Positions 9,259 to 17,004 of a DNA stretch of 64,000 nucleotides are shown here, one piece after another; the stretch's first letter is position 1; the number at the start of each line of letters is the position of its first letter. The stretch is taken from assembly GCA_021732385.1 (NCBI GenBank), contig JAKFVA010000001.1, positions 1-64,000 on the forward strand. The letters run 5' to 3'. A program made the position numbers and the translations under genes. The DNA is from Burkholderiales bacterium. GTDB taxonomy: Bacteria; Pseudomonadota; Gammaproteobacteria; Burkholderiales; Burkholderiaceae_C. Under the pieces are notes generated by a model. It was not told the origin of the DNA. It ran no database searches and saw only the letters and a program-made list of their open reading frames with translations.

Positions 9259-9507
9259 TGCTACTAAATAGATAGTATAAAACTATAGCGGCACCCGCAC
9301 GCTAGTAAAGCGCGTGAGCTTGTTTTAGTGCCTGAAAAACGCCTTGTTTTTATGGTTTTTAACTCAACAGCCGTCTTTTCGCGCGGCAAACTGCACAGAG
9401 GCGCTTGTTTTTAGCCTTTTAAGGCTTTTTTCAAGCCCCAAATAAAGGTAAAACCCAATGTTGACGAGCGGGTGGCGCTATGGTTTTTTACTATGCTTTT
9501 AGTAGCA
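9259..9507. repeat. 249-bp inverted-repeat element (copy A)
   Basis: Two 43-bp ends at 9259-9301 and 9465-9507 are inverted repeats of each other (about 36 of 43 positions agree). They start TGCTACTAAA and carry ATAGCGGCACCCGCACG or ATAGCGCCACCCGCTCG. The interior is AT-rich, non-coding and holds terminator-like hairpins. This accounts for the 338-bp gap between the Smr gene and the convergent Fic gene. Same length as copy C. Confidence 0.85.
9413..9431 (+). terminator. Rho-independent terminator inside repeat copy A
   Basis: AGCCTT-TT-AAGGCT (9413-9426) is a perfect 6-bp stem followed by five further T residues. It is oriented to end the radC-Smr transcript. On the opposite strand the stem is followed by fewer T residues. 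Confidence 0.6.
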
Positions 9508-9586
9508 TGACAAGCACTATAACGGCTGGCGTTTACCGGGATCGGGCCAATGGCTTGTCTGGTACCCACCAGGCCGTTATAAAGTT

Positions 9587-10723
9587 TCATTCGCCATACG
9601 GACTGGGTTCATGCACCTCGCTGGCCAGCAAGGCCATTAAGTGGGGATGGACGAATAGCTTCTCGCGGCCAAACTCCACCTCGCGCAAGATTTTCAAGGC
9701 GCACATTTCCTTGAGGTAGCGCGATGCCGCCTGGCGCTGCACTTGCAGAGCCCCTGCCACATCGCTAATGCGGCAATACGGGCGCTGAAAAACCACTTGC
9801 ACCAGCTCGTAGCTGTACAAGCGCGGGCTTTTGCTGCGCAGGTAGTCTGTGGCCAGCCCCATTTGCTGCTCCAGCGCCTTGATTTTCTGGTATGTCCAAC
9901 GCGATGTCTCGCGCACGCCCTCCAGCATATAAAGCAGCCAGTGCTCCCAGGCTTGCTCCCGCGTGACCGCCAACAGCGCGGCGTAATAAGCCGAACGGTT
10001 GGCCAGGATGTAGCGCGACAAAAACAGCACCGGATGCGCGAGCAGGCCTTGCTCCACTAAAAACAGCAAGTTCAAGATGCGCCCGGTGCGGCCATTGCCG
10101 TCGGTGAAGGGATGGATGGCCTCAAACTGGTAATGCAAAGCCGCCATGCGCACTAGCGGGTCCAGGTTGCCCGCGTGCTGGGCATCACCCGGTTGCGCGT
10201 GGCAAAAGCGCTCCCAATTGGCCAGCTTTTCGCGCAAGTTGGCCTCGCCTTCGGGCGGGGTGTAGATGGTTTGCTGGGTGCGGTCATTCACCAAAGCAGT
10301 GCCCGATACCTTGCGCACCGTCATTTCCACCCCCTTGGTGTGCGTGCAAACGGCTTCTGCCAGTGTGGTGGTCAATGGTCGGGTTTTGAGCATGTTCAAC
10401 CCTTCGAACAAGGCCAGCCGGTAGCGTAGGGTTTCTTTGGTAGCGCTGTCGGCCTTGTCTTCGTGCTGGCCGTCAAACTGAAACAGGCGGTCGGTGGTGG
10501 TGACGATGTTTTCTACCTCCGAGCTGGCCTTGGCCTCCAGCAGCACCAGGGAACTTAACAGTACATCGGGATTGGGCAGCCGAGCCACGGCCTCATTCAA
10601 GGCTGCCAGCGCCGCACGTGCCTCGACGCAAGCCTTCAAAACCGGCAGGGTCTCCAGAATCACACTGTGGGGCGGGAGCGGCGGCAAGTCGTAAGGGCTT
10701 TGGGGGTCGAAAGAGGCATTCAT
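9587..10723 (-). CDS. Class II Fic protein with C-terminal winged helix
   Basis: This 378-residue Fic protein has the canonical motif HPFTDGNGRTGR at residues 204-215; the His is the catalytic base for transferring AMP (or another nucleotide moiety) to a target hydroxyl. An N-terminal inhibitory motif SSEVEN (residues 67-72) fits [S/T]xxxE[G/N] and makes it class II, self-inhibited by its own Glu71. A C-terminal region (RPYCRISDVAGALQV, RQAASRYLKEM) is a winged helix-turn-helix. The start at 10723 (MNASFDPQSPYDLPPLPP) is chosen over an upstream TTG. It has no clear Shine-Dalgarno. A set of palindromes lies upstream (10773-10878), suggesting autoregulation. The target is unknown. Confidence 0.9.
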   Translation of the reverse strand: MNASFDPQSPYDLPPLPPHSVILETLPVLKACVEARAALAALNEAVARLPNPDVLLSSLVLLEAKASSEVENIVTTTDRLFQFDGQHEDKADSATKETLRYRLALFEGLNMLKTRPLTTTLAEAVCTHTKGVEMTVRKVSGTALVNDRTQQTIYTPPEGEANLREKLANWERFCHAQPGDAQHAGNLDPLVRMAALHYQFEAIHPFTDGNGRTGRILNLLFLVEQGLLAHPVLFLSRYILANRSAYYAALLAVTREQAWEHWLLYMLEGVRETSRWTYQKIKALEQQMGLATDYLRSKSPRLYSYELVQVVFQRPYCRISDVAGALQVQRQAASRYLKEMCALKILREVEFGREKLFVHPHLMALLASEVHEPSPYGE

Positions 10724-10772
10724 GTGGTCACGTGTTTTAAATATCCAGAAAATAGAACGCTTTGCCACTGTA

Positions 10773-10878
10773 TGTTCTTGTAGAGAACACGTCAACCGAA
10801 TACGTTTCAAAAATCAAAAAATAAGAACATGTTTGACTGACATGGACGCACGAAGAACATATTCTCAAAACATGTTCT
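10773..10878 (-). promoter_or_regulatory. Operator-like palindrome array upstream of fic
   Basis: Three near-copies of the 12-bp palindrome AGAACATGTTCT occur: AGAACATGTTTG (10824-10835), AGAACATATTCT (10854-10865) and AAAACATGTTCT (10867-10878). An inside-out version, TGTTCT-TGTAG-AGAACA, lies at 10773-10789 and is perfect. They fill the AT-rich 223-bp gap between the Fic start and the permease stop. They look like binding sites for a dimeric HTH protein, possibly the Fic winged helix itself (inference). Confidence 0.55.
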
Positions 10879-10946
10879 GTTTTTTCTATTTATCGAACAT
10901 TAATCTGTTGTAGCACCACATGTGCCGCCCCTCCTGGCAGAAATGG

Positions 10947-13478
10947 CTACTGCGCCGCCCGTCGCAGCGTCTCCACCACTGGCCTGCGCAAGATGTCACG
11001 CAAGCCCCACCAGCCCGCAGCCAGTGCGAGTACACCCCCTGCCAGTGCACCACCCGGTACCACCCAGGGTGTGGGGGCCCAGGCAAACTGAAACACGTAT
11101 TTGGCCAGCGCCCAGCCCACGGCACTGGCCACCACACTGGCAAGCACACCGGCCAGCACGCCCACGCCAATCAACTCGGCCCGCTGCACCTGGCGCAGCA
11201 AGCTGGCGCGCGCGCCCACGGCACGCATGATGGCAAATTCGCGCGCGCGCTCCTCGCGCGTGGCGGTGACGGCGGCAAACAGCACTACCATGCCGGCGGC
11301 CAGCGTGAAGGCAAACAAGAACTCCACTGCGGCAATCACCTGGTCCAGCACGCGCTGCACCTGCATGATGGTGGCGCTGGTGTCGACACTGGTGATGTTG
11401 GGAAATTGGCGCACCAGTTGGTTGTCAAAGCCCTGCCCCGCCGCGCCCTTGGGTGCCTGAAAGGCGCTGATGAAACTGATGGGTACGTCAGCGGGCATTT
11501 GCGCCAGCGGGTACATGAAGAAAAAATTCACTCGAAGCGACGCCCAATCGACCTTTCGAATGGAGCTAACACGCGCCTCGCTGAGCACGCCAGCCACGTC
11601 AAAACGTACCTGGTCGCCCAGCTTGAGGCCCAGCGTGGCGGCAATGCCTTCTTCCATGCTGATGGCGCCCGCCTCCTGCGGCTGCCAGCGGCCAGCCACC
11701 ACCTCGTTGTAGTCGGGCGGCTGCGCGCTGTGCGAGAGGTTGAACTCGCGGTCCAGCAGGCGCTTGGCGCGCTCGTCTTCATAGTCATCAGGGCTGACGG
11801 CTTTGCCGTTGACGGCCACCAGGCGGCCTCGAATCATGGGGTACCAGTCAAACTGCGCTACACCCGCGCTGCGCAGGTTTTGCTTGAACGGCTCACTTTG
11901 CTCGGGTTGCACATTGATCACAAAGCGATTGGGCGCGTTGGGTGGGGAAGCCTGCCGCCAACTGGCAATCAGGTCGGTGCGCAGTAATACCAGCAAAATC
12001 AGCGCCAACAAACCCACCGCCAGCGCGCTTACCTGCACCACGGCATAGGCTGGCCGGGCACTGATTTGGCGCGTGGCCAGCACCAGCCAGCTGGGGGCGT
12101 GCGCATCGTTCACGCCAAGGCGCAGCAGCTTGACGGCAAAGGCACTTAAAGCGGCAAACAGCGCAACCGCCACGGCAAAACCGCCCACTGCAATCAGGCC
12201 AAGCTTCAAGTCGCTGCTGGCGGCCAGCAGCAGCGTGGCAAAGCCAGCCACGCCAAGCGCCAGCACCAACAGCGAGGCGGGTTTGAGGCCGCCCAGGTCG
12301 CGCCGTATTACACGCAGGGGCGGCACTTGTGCCAGTTGCAGCACAGGCGGCAGGCCAAAAGCCACCAGCAGCGTCAGCCCCATGCCCAGACCAAAGGCCA
12401 CCGGCCAGATGCTGGGCGCGGGCAGCGCCGCCGCCACCAAGCCAGCCAGCAAATACACAAAACCGTAATGTACGGCGAAGCCGATGCACAAACCCAGCAC
12501 GCTGCCCAGCAGACCCACCAGCACAAACTCAAACGCATAGGCCAGCGCAATGGTGCGCTGGCGCTGGCCCAGCACGCGCAGCATGGCGCAGTCGTCAAGG
12601 TGGCTGGCGGCAAAGCCGCGTGCGGCCAGCGCCACTGCCACGGCACTGAGCAGCGCCGCCAGCAGGGCCACGAGGTTAAGAAATTTCTCGGCGCGATCCA
12701 GGGTTTGGCGCATCTCGGGGCGGCCGCTTTCCAGCGACTCCAGCCGTATGCCGCGCAAGGTGCCCGCCTTGATTTCGTTTTGCGCCCACACGATGAATTG
12801 CGCCACGGGCGCGTCTTCCCCGGCCACAGCCAGGCGGTAATTGAGGCGGCTGGCGGGCTGGATCAGGCCGGTGGCGGGCACGTCGGCACGGTTGACCATG
12901 ACGCGCGGCGCGAAGTTGAGAAAACCACCACCGCGATCTGGCTCCAGTGCAATGATGCGGGCTAAGCGGAACACACTGTCGCCCAGCAACACGTTGTCGC
13001 CGATTTTCAGGCCCAGCACTTCGAGTAGCGGCGCATCGACCCAGGCTTCGCCGGGGGCAGGAATGTCCCGCGTAGTTTGCTCGGGCACGCCGGGCTGGGT
13101 GACCACCTTCAGGCTGCCGCGCAAGGGGTAGCCGGCCTCAACCGCCTTGAAGGCCACCAGCTTGCTGGCACCGCCTTGTGCGTCGCTGGCGCGGCTCATG
13201 GTGGGGAAACCCACGGTGCGCGTAATTTGCAGGCCCAGGGCGCGGGCGCGGTCTATGAATACCTGCGGTGTGGCGTTGTCACTGGAGATGATGGCATCGC
13301 CGCCAAGCAATTGGCGTGCATCACGCGCCAGGCCGCCCTTGAGGCGATCGGCAAAAAAACCCACGGCGGTAAGCGCGGCCACCGCCAGCGTGACGCTGAG
13401 CACCAGCAGGCGCAAGTCACCCGAGCGCAAGTCACGCCAGAGTGAGCGCCAGCCCAGTTGCACAAAAGAGGGCGTCAT
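10947..13478 (-). CDS. FtsX-family ABC transporter permease (YbbP-like)
   Basis: This 843-residue membrane protein starts MTPSFVQLGWRSLWRDLRSG. It has the YbbP/MacB-FtsX layout: one N-terminal helix, a large periplasmic domain (about 45-260), a helix cluster (about 270-420), further central helices, a second periplasmic region, and a C-terminal FtsX domain with TATREERAREFAIMRAVGA. Such permeases usually pair with a YbbA-like ATPase, but none is adjacent here, so the partner is elsewhere or the gene acts alone. Its start overlaps the fdhD stop by four bases, suggesting cotranscription with fdhD although the functions look unrelated. Confidence 0.85.
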   Translation of the reverse strand: MTPSFVQLGWRSLWRDLRSGDLRLLVLSVTLAVAALTAVGFFADRLKGGLARDARQLLGGDAIISSDNATPQVFIDRARALGLQITRTVGFPTMSRASDAQGGASKLVAFKAVEAGYPLRGSLKVVTQPGVPEQTTRDIPAPGEAWVDAPLLEVLGLKIGDNVLLGDSVFRLARIIALEPDRGGGFLNFAPRVMVNRADVPATGLIQPASRLNYRLAVAGEDAPVAQFIVWAQNEIKAGTLRGIRLESLESGRPEMRQTLDRAEKFLNLVALLAALLSAVAVALAARGFAASHLDDCAMLRVLGQRQRTIALAYAFEFVLVGLLGSVLGLCIGFAVHYGFVYLLAGLVAAALPAPSIWPVAFGLGMGLTLLVAFGLPPVLQLAQVPPLRVIRRDLGGLKPASLLVLALGVAGFATLLLAASSDLKLGLIAVGGFAVAVALFAALSAFAVKLLRLGVNDAHAPSWLVLATRQISARPAYAVVQVSALAVGLLALILLVLLRTDLIASWRQASPPNAPNRFVINVQPEQSEPFKQNLRSAGVAQFDWYPMIRGRLVAVNGKAVSPDDYEDERAKRLLDREFNLSHSAQPPDYNEVVAGRWQPQEAGAISMEEGIAATLGLKLGDQVRFDVAGVLSEARVSSIRKVDWASLRVNFFFMYPLAQMPADVPISFISAFQAPKGAAGQGFDNQLVRQFPNITSVDTSATIMQVQRVLDQVIAAVEFLFAFTLAAGMVVLFAAVTATREERAREFAIMRAVGARASLLRQVQRAELIGVGVLAGVLASVVASAVGWALAKYVFQFAWAPTPWVVPGGALAGGVLALAAGWWGLRDILRRPVVETLRRAAQ

Positions 13479-14317
13479 GGTGGCTGCGGGTTACCCGCCA
13501 GTGCGGGCTGCATCTGCAAACGCTCAGGCGCGCTGTAGCAAAGAAAACGTTTGTTAGTGGCGCGACCAATGGTGCACAGGCCCAGTTGCTGCGCCAGCTG
13601 GTGGCCCATTTGGGTGATGCCGCTTCGGGAGACCACCACCGCCACGCCCATTTGCGCGGATTTAATTACCATCTCGCTGGTCAACCGGCCGGTGGTGTAG
13701 AACACTTTGCCCTCGGCTTGCACCTGGGAGCTGCCCTGCAGCCACATCCAGCCTGCAATCGTGTCAATGGCGTTGTGGCGACCCACGTCTTCCACAAACA
13801 ACAAGAGCTCATCTTGCGCAAACAAAGCGCAGCCGTGCACCGAGCCGGCCGATTTGTAGGTGCTCTCCTTGAGCCGGATGGCGCTGACAATGGCATACAA
13901 CTGCGCCTGCGTGAGGGTTGTGCCGGGCAGGTGGATGCTTTCAATGCTGGCCATCAGATCACCAAACATGCTGCCTTGGCCACAACCAGTGGTGACCACG
14001 CGTTTGGCGGTTTTTTCCTCGTATTGGGCAATGCCGTGGCGGGTTTTGACGGCGGCCACGCCCACATCCCAATCCACCGTAATGGACTCGATTTCCTGCA
14101 CGCTGTCCACTAGCCGTTGATTGCGTAAATAACCCAGCACCAGCCACTCGGGCCAGGCACCCAGCGTCATCAGTGTGACCAGCTCTTTTTTGTCCACATA
14201 AATAGTCAGCGCGCGCTCGGCTGGAATGGAAGCACTGGTGTGTTCGCCAAACTCGTTGATCGCACTGACTTGCGCCGTCAAAGACGCGCGCGCTTCAGTC
14301 AACAAGGGCAGTTGCAT
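13475..14317 (-). CDS. fdhD: Formate dehydrogenase sulfurtransferase FdhD
   Basis: FdhD passes sulfur from the cysteine desulfurase to the molybdenum cofactor of formate dehydrogenases and is required for their activity. This 280-residue protein has the family core: ERALTIYVDKKELVTLMTLG near residue 35, TTGCGQGSMFGDL around Cys112, VEDVGRHNAIDTIAGW, YTTGRLTSEMVIK and SRSGIT. The E. coli protein has CxxC at the active loop, but here only the first Cys is present (CGQG). It lies just downstream of the FDH3 operon but behind a terminator, so it probably has its own promoter in 14318-14363. It would serve both enzymes in this window. Confidence 0.95.
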   Translation of the reverse strand: MQLPLLTEARASLTAQVSAINEFGEHTSASIPAERALTIYVDKKELVTLMTLGAWPEWLVLGYLRNQRLVDSVQEIESITVDWDVGVAAVKTRHGIAQYEEKTAKRVVTTGCGQGSMFGDLMASIESIHLPGTTLTQAQLYAIVSAIRLKESTYKSAGSVHGCALFAQDELLLFVEDVGRHNAIDTIAGWMWLQGSSQVQAEGKVFYTTGRLTSEMVIKSAQMGVAVVVSRSGITQMGHQLAQQLGLCTIGRATNKRFLCYSAPERLQMQPALAGNPQPP

Positions 14318-14363
14318 GGTGCATTAACTGGAGAAAATTGTGGGCAGACATATCTCAACTGTA

Positions 14364-14400
14364 CAAAAAACAAAAGCCGGAGCATTTGCTCCGGCTTTTG
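14364..14400 (-). terminator. Rho-independent terminator of the FDH3 operon
   Basis: A perfect 13-bp stem, CAAAAGCCGGAGC (14371-14383) with GCTCCGGCTTTTG (14388-14400) and a 4-base loop, is followed on the minus strand by a run of T residues (TTTTTTG, from 14370 downwards). It ends transcripts coming from the FDH3 genes at 14450 and above. Confidence 0.88.
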
Positions 14401-14449
14401 TTGTGAACTGCAGCCAAGCGGAGCTTGGCAACCCACCCCGACCAGGCTA

Positions 14450-14902
14450 TTAAGACTTTTTGGCTGGTGCTGCTGGCGCTGCAGGTGCAGTAGCTGGTGC
14501 GCCAGGTGCTGACAAGGTAGCGCCTGGCTGCTTGCCACTTGGCGGGCTGGCTGCAATTGAGGCAGGCGAATGGGCACCCGCTGCTTCAATGGGCTTGGCA
14601 GCAACCGCTGTGGCAGCAGGTGCAGGCGGCGCTGGCACATAGACAAACGCACCAGGGTCAGCACAGGCCGGCACATCGGTAGCGGGCTTGGTTTCTTTAC
14701 CTGCTGCCTTGGCTGTCTTGTAATAGTGCGCCGCAGTTTTTTCAACTGACTTGCACAACTGAAAATTAGCGACCTTGCCGCTGTGCGCGGTTTTGGCAGC
14801 GGCTTCAGCGGCTTTGGCTTTGGCGTCGTCGCTCATGGCGGGCAACTTGGCAAACGCTGCGGTGGACACCACCATGGCAAGAATGGAAATAATGGTTTTC
14901 AT
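14450..14902 (-). CDS. Exported Ala/Pro-rich protein of the FDH3 operon
   Basis: The start at 14902 gives a 150-residue protein with a Sec signal peptide (MKTIISILAMVVSTAAFAK, likely cut after AFA) and AGAGGAAC as ribosome-binding site. The mature N-terminal half (about 22-90) is Lys/Ala-rich with two Cys (FQLCKSVEK and PACADPG) that could form a disulfide. The C-terminal half is a low-complexity Ala/Pro tail. It lies 17 bp after the cytochrome b gene and before the terminator, so it is the last gene of the operon. No family is recognised; a periplasmic accessory role is inferred from position only. Confidence 0.7.
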   Translation of the reverse strand: MKTIISILAMVVSTAAFAKLPAMSDDAKAKAAEAAAKTAHSGKVANFQLCKSVEKTAAHYYKTAKAAGKETKPATDVPACADPGAFVYVPAPPAPAATAVAAKPIEAAGAHSPASIAASPPSGKQPGATLSAPGAPATAPAAPAAPAKKS

Positions 14903-14919
14903 GGCTTGTTCCTCTGAGT

Positions 14920-16101
14920 TCAGGCTTGCGCGGGCTGGCCCGCAGACATTGGTGTGCGCTGCACTGGAACCTTGCCAGCCTTGATATCGTCGTACCACAG
15001 TTCGTGGTGTTCTTTGGCCCAGGTTTCATCCACGTAGCCAGTTTTCATGCCTTGGTAGGCACCTTGCATACCAATGGTGCCGAGGTAAATGTGACCCATG
15101 AACATGGCCATCATCAAGACGGTGGCGATGCCGTGGACCATATTGGCAATCTGCATGGTTTCGCGTACGTACAGCAGGCCGGGAATGAGCTTGTCGAGTA
15201 CCAGACCCGAACCAACCACAATCACACCCAAAAAGAACACGCCGCCCCAGAACACCACTTTTTCTCCCGCATTGAAGCGGCCAGAAGGGACTTCTTTGCC
15301 CGAGAACATACCGCCACCCTTGAGCAGCCAACCCAAGTCGTCTTTGCTGGGCCAGTTGTCTTTGAGGAAAGTGCAAAACACAATCACCAGCGACACTGCA
15401 AACAGCGGGCCAACAAAGTTGTGCAGGTTTTTGAGTGCGTAGGTGAGCCAGCCAAACAGCGTGCCGCCCATGACTGGCAATAGAAAAAACTTGCCAAAGG
15501 CCATGATGATGCCGGAGATGGCCAACACGCAAAACGCAATGGCGTTGGACCAGTGTGCCGCGCGCTCAAAGTAGGTGAAGCGCTCGATTTTCTTGCCGGT
15601 TTCACTGCCATGCAATTTCATCTCGCCCTTGGCGTAATAAAACAAGCCGATAGCCAAGGCAGCAATCAGCATCAGCGCGCCGCCATAAGGAATGATCCAG
15701 TTGTTGCGCACCTGCCGCCAGGCCTCGCCCGCGTTGGTCAAGCGGGAGCCAGGGTACTGCACAAATTTCTGAATCAGGTTGCCCGCTTCAGGCGCTTGGT
15801 CGGCCGGGTAAGTCGTAAAGCCATCGGCACCAGCACCCACCTGTCGCCATACGGGCGCGTTATTTCCAGGCTGCACCTGGCTGCGCTGGGCGTTGGTCTG
15901 ATTAGCGTAATTAGGATCTTTTTCAGCGTCAGGGCGAATCTCAAAGATATTTGCACCCTTGATGCCACCCGCACCCTGAGCTGGGGCGGTAGGCGCTGCC
16001 GGAGCTGCGGGTGCAGGATCGACCTGCAGCTTATTTTGCGCCTGGGCGCTAGCAACAAGTGCCAGTGCCAGGCCAAGCGAGGAAAGCCATGTCCGGAACA
16101 T
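14920..16101 (-). CDS. fdhC: Formate dehydrogenase cytochrome b (gamma) subunit
   Basis: This 393-residue membrane subunit carries electrons from the Fe-S subunit to quinone through two b-hemes. It has an N-terminal signal-like segment (MFRTWLSSLGLALALVASAQ), an unusual periplasmic extension (about 25-140) with Ala/Pro and WRQVGAG segments, a first helix near 145, and the FdnI-like four-helix core with candidate heme ligands in RAAHWSNAIAF, NLHNFVGPLF and MVHGIATVLMMAMFMGHIYL. The ATG at 16101 is preferred over an upstream TTG because AAGG precedes it and the signal peptide starts there. It is downstream of fdhB and the small lipoprotein gene. Confidence 0.92.
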   Translation of the reverse strand: MFRTWLSSLGLALALVASAQAQNKLQVDPAPAAPAAPTAPAQGAGGIKGANIFEIRPDAEKDPNYANQTNAQRSQVQPGNNAPVWRQVGAGADGFTTYPADQAPEAGNLIQKFVQYPGSRLTNAGEAWRQVRNNWIIPYGGALMLIAALAIGLFYYAKGEMKLHGSETGKKIERFTYFERAAHWSNAIAFCVLAISGIIMAFGKFFLLPVMGGTLFGWLTYALKNLHNFVGPLFAVSLVIVFCTFLKDNWPSKDDLGWLLKGGGMFSGKEVPSGRFNAGEKVVFWGGVFFLGVIVVGSGLVLDKLIPGLLYVRETMQIANMVHGIATVLMMAMFMGHIYLGTIGMQGAYQGMKTGYVDETWAKEHHELWYDDIKAGKVPVQRTPMSAGQPAQA

Positions 16102-16127
16102 AAAGTAATACCTTGTTGGCTGCTTGG

Positions 16128-16361
16128 TCAATTGGACTTGGTGTATTCGTTTTGGCCGCTCTGGGCACGCACTTTCAAGTGCTGCTCCCAGGCGTTTTTG
16201 TCGCCCGCTTTCCAGCCGGGGGCAGCAAACTTGCTGGCTCCCACGCCCTGAAAGGCGGCGTCACCGGATTTGCCCGCGGTCAGCTCTTGCGGCTTGTCGC
16301 CGCAAGCGGCCACAAGCAAAACAAGCGGCACGGCCAAGACAGCTTTTTTAAGCAGGCGCAT
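16128..16361 (-). CDS. Small lipoprotein of the FDH3 operon
   Basis: The start at 16361 overlaps the fdhB stop by one base (TGATG). The 77-residue product has a clear lipoprotein signal, MRLLKKAVLAVPLVLLVAAC, with lipobox VAAC and lipidated Cys20. The mature part is short and polar (GDKPQELTAGKSGDAAFQGV, later APGWKAGDKNAWEQHL). Position between fdhB and fdhC suggests a role in assembly or anchoring of the exported enzyme. No function is known to me; homologues appear to be small and specific to this operon type (inference). Confidence 0.75.
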   Translation of the reverse strand: MRLLKKAVLAVPLVLLVAACGDKPQELTAGKSGDAAFQGVGASKFAAPGWKAGDKNAWEQHLKVRAQSGQNEYTKSN

Positions 16362-16993
16362 CACGATTTGGCTCCTGCAGCCGCTGGCGCAGCCTGTGCA
16401 GCCGATTTGGCTGAGCCGTAAGCGGTGCCCCAGCCCCAAACTTCAGCGCCCTTGCCACGTGTCAGCACGCGGTTGCGGAAAATGTCAGCCACTACATCGC
16501 CATCACCGGCCAGCAACGCTTTGGTCGAGCACATCTCGGCGCAAGCAGGCAGTTTGCCTTCGGCCAGACGGTTGCGGCCATATTTCTCAAACTCAGCCTG
16601 GCTGCCATTGGCTTCGGGGCCACCGGCACAAAAGGTGCATTTATCCATTTTGCCGCGCACACCGAAAGTGCCAGCACTGGGGAATTGAGGCGCGCCAAAT
16701 GGGCAAGCATAGGAGCAGTAGCCGCAGCCAATGCAAACATCCTTGTCGTGCAAAACCACACCCTCGTCGGTGCGGTAAAAGCAGTTGACGGGGCAAACGG
16801 CCATGCAGGGAGCATCACTGCAATGCATGCACGCCACAGAGACCGATTTTTCGCCCGGTACACCGTCGTTCAGCGTGACGACCCGGCGGCGGTTGACGCC
16901 CCAGGGAACCTCATGCTCGTTCTTGCAGGCCGTTACGCAGCCATTGCATTCAATGCAGCGCTCTGCATCACAAACAAATTTCATCCGTGCCAT
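16361..16993 (-). CDS. fdh3B: Formate dehydrogenase iron-sulfur (beta) subunit, FDH3 type
   Basis: This 210-residue polyferredoxin subunit passes electrons from the Mo subunit to cytochrome b. Four [4Fe-4S] sites can be read: C13/16/19/23 (ERCIECNGCVTACKN), C55/58/63/67 (CMHCSDAPCMAVCPV), C87/90/93/97 (VCIGCGYCSYACPFG) and the split set C119/122 with CAEMC near residue 150. The C-terminal membrane anchor of FdnH is absent, as in FDH3-type short beta subunits. It is 11 bp downstream of fdhA. Start is MARMKF; an internal Met4 is also possible. Confidence 0.93.
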   Translation of the reverse strand: MARMKFVCDAERCIECNGCVTACKNEHEVPWGVNRRRVVTLNDGVPGEKSVSVACMHCSDAPCMAVCPVNCFYRTDEGVVLHDKDVCIGCGYCSYACPFGAPQFPSAGTFGVRGKMDKCTFCAGGPEANGSQAEFEKYGRNRLAEGKLPACAEMCSTKALLAGDGDVVADIFRNRVLTRGKGAEVWGWGTAYGSAKSAAQAAPAAAGAKS

Positions 16994-17004
16994 GAGTGTT
17001 CTCC

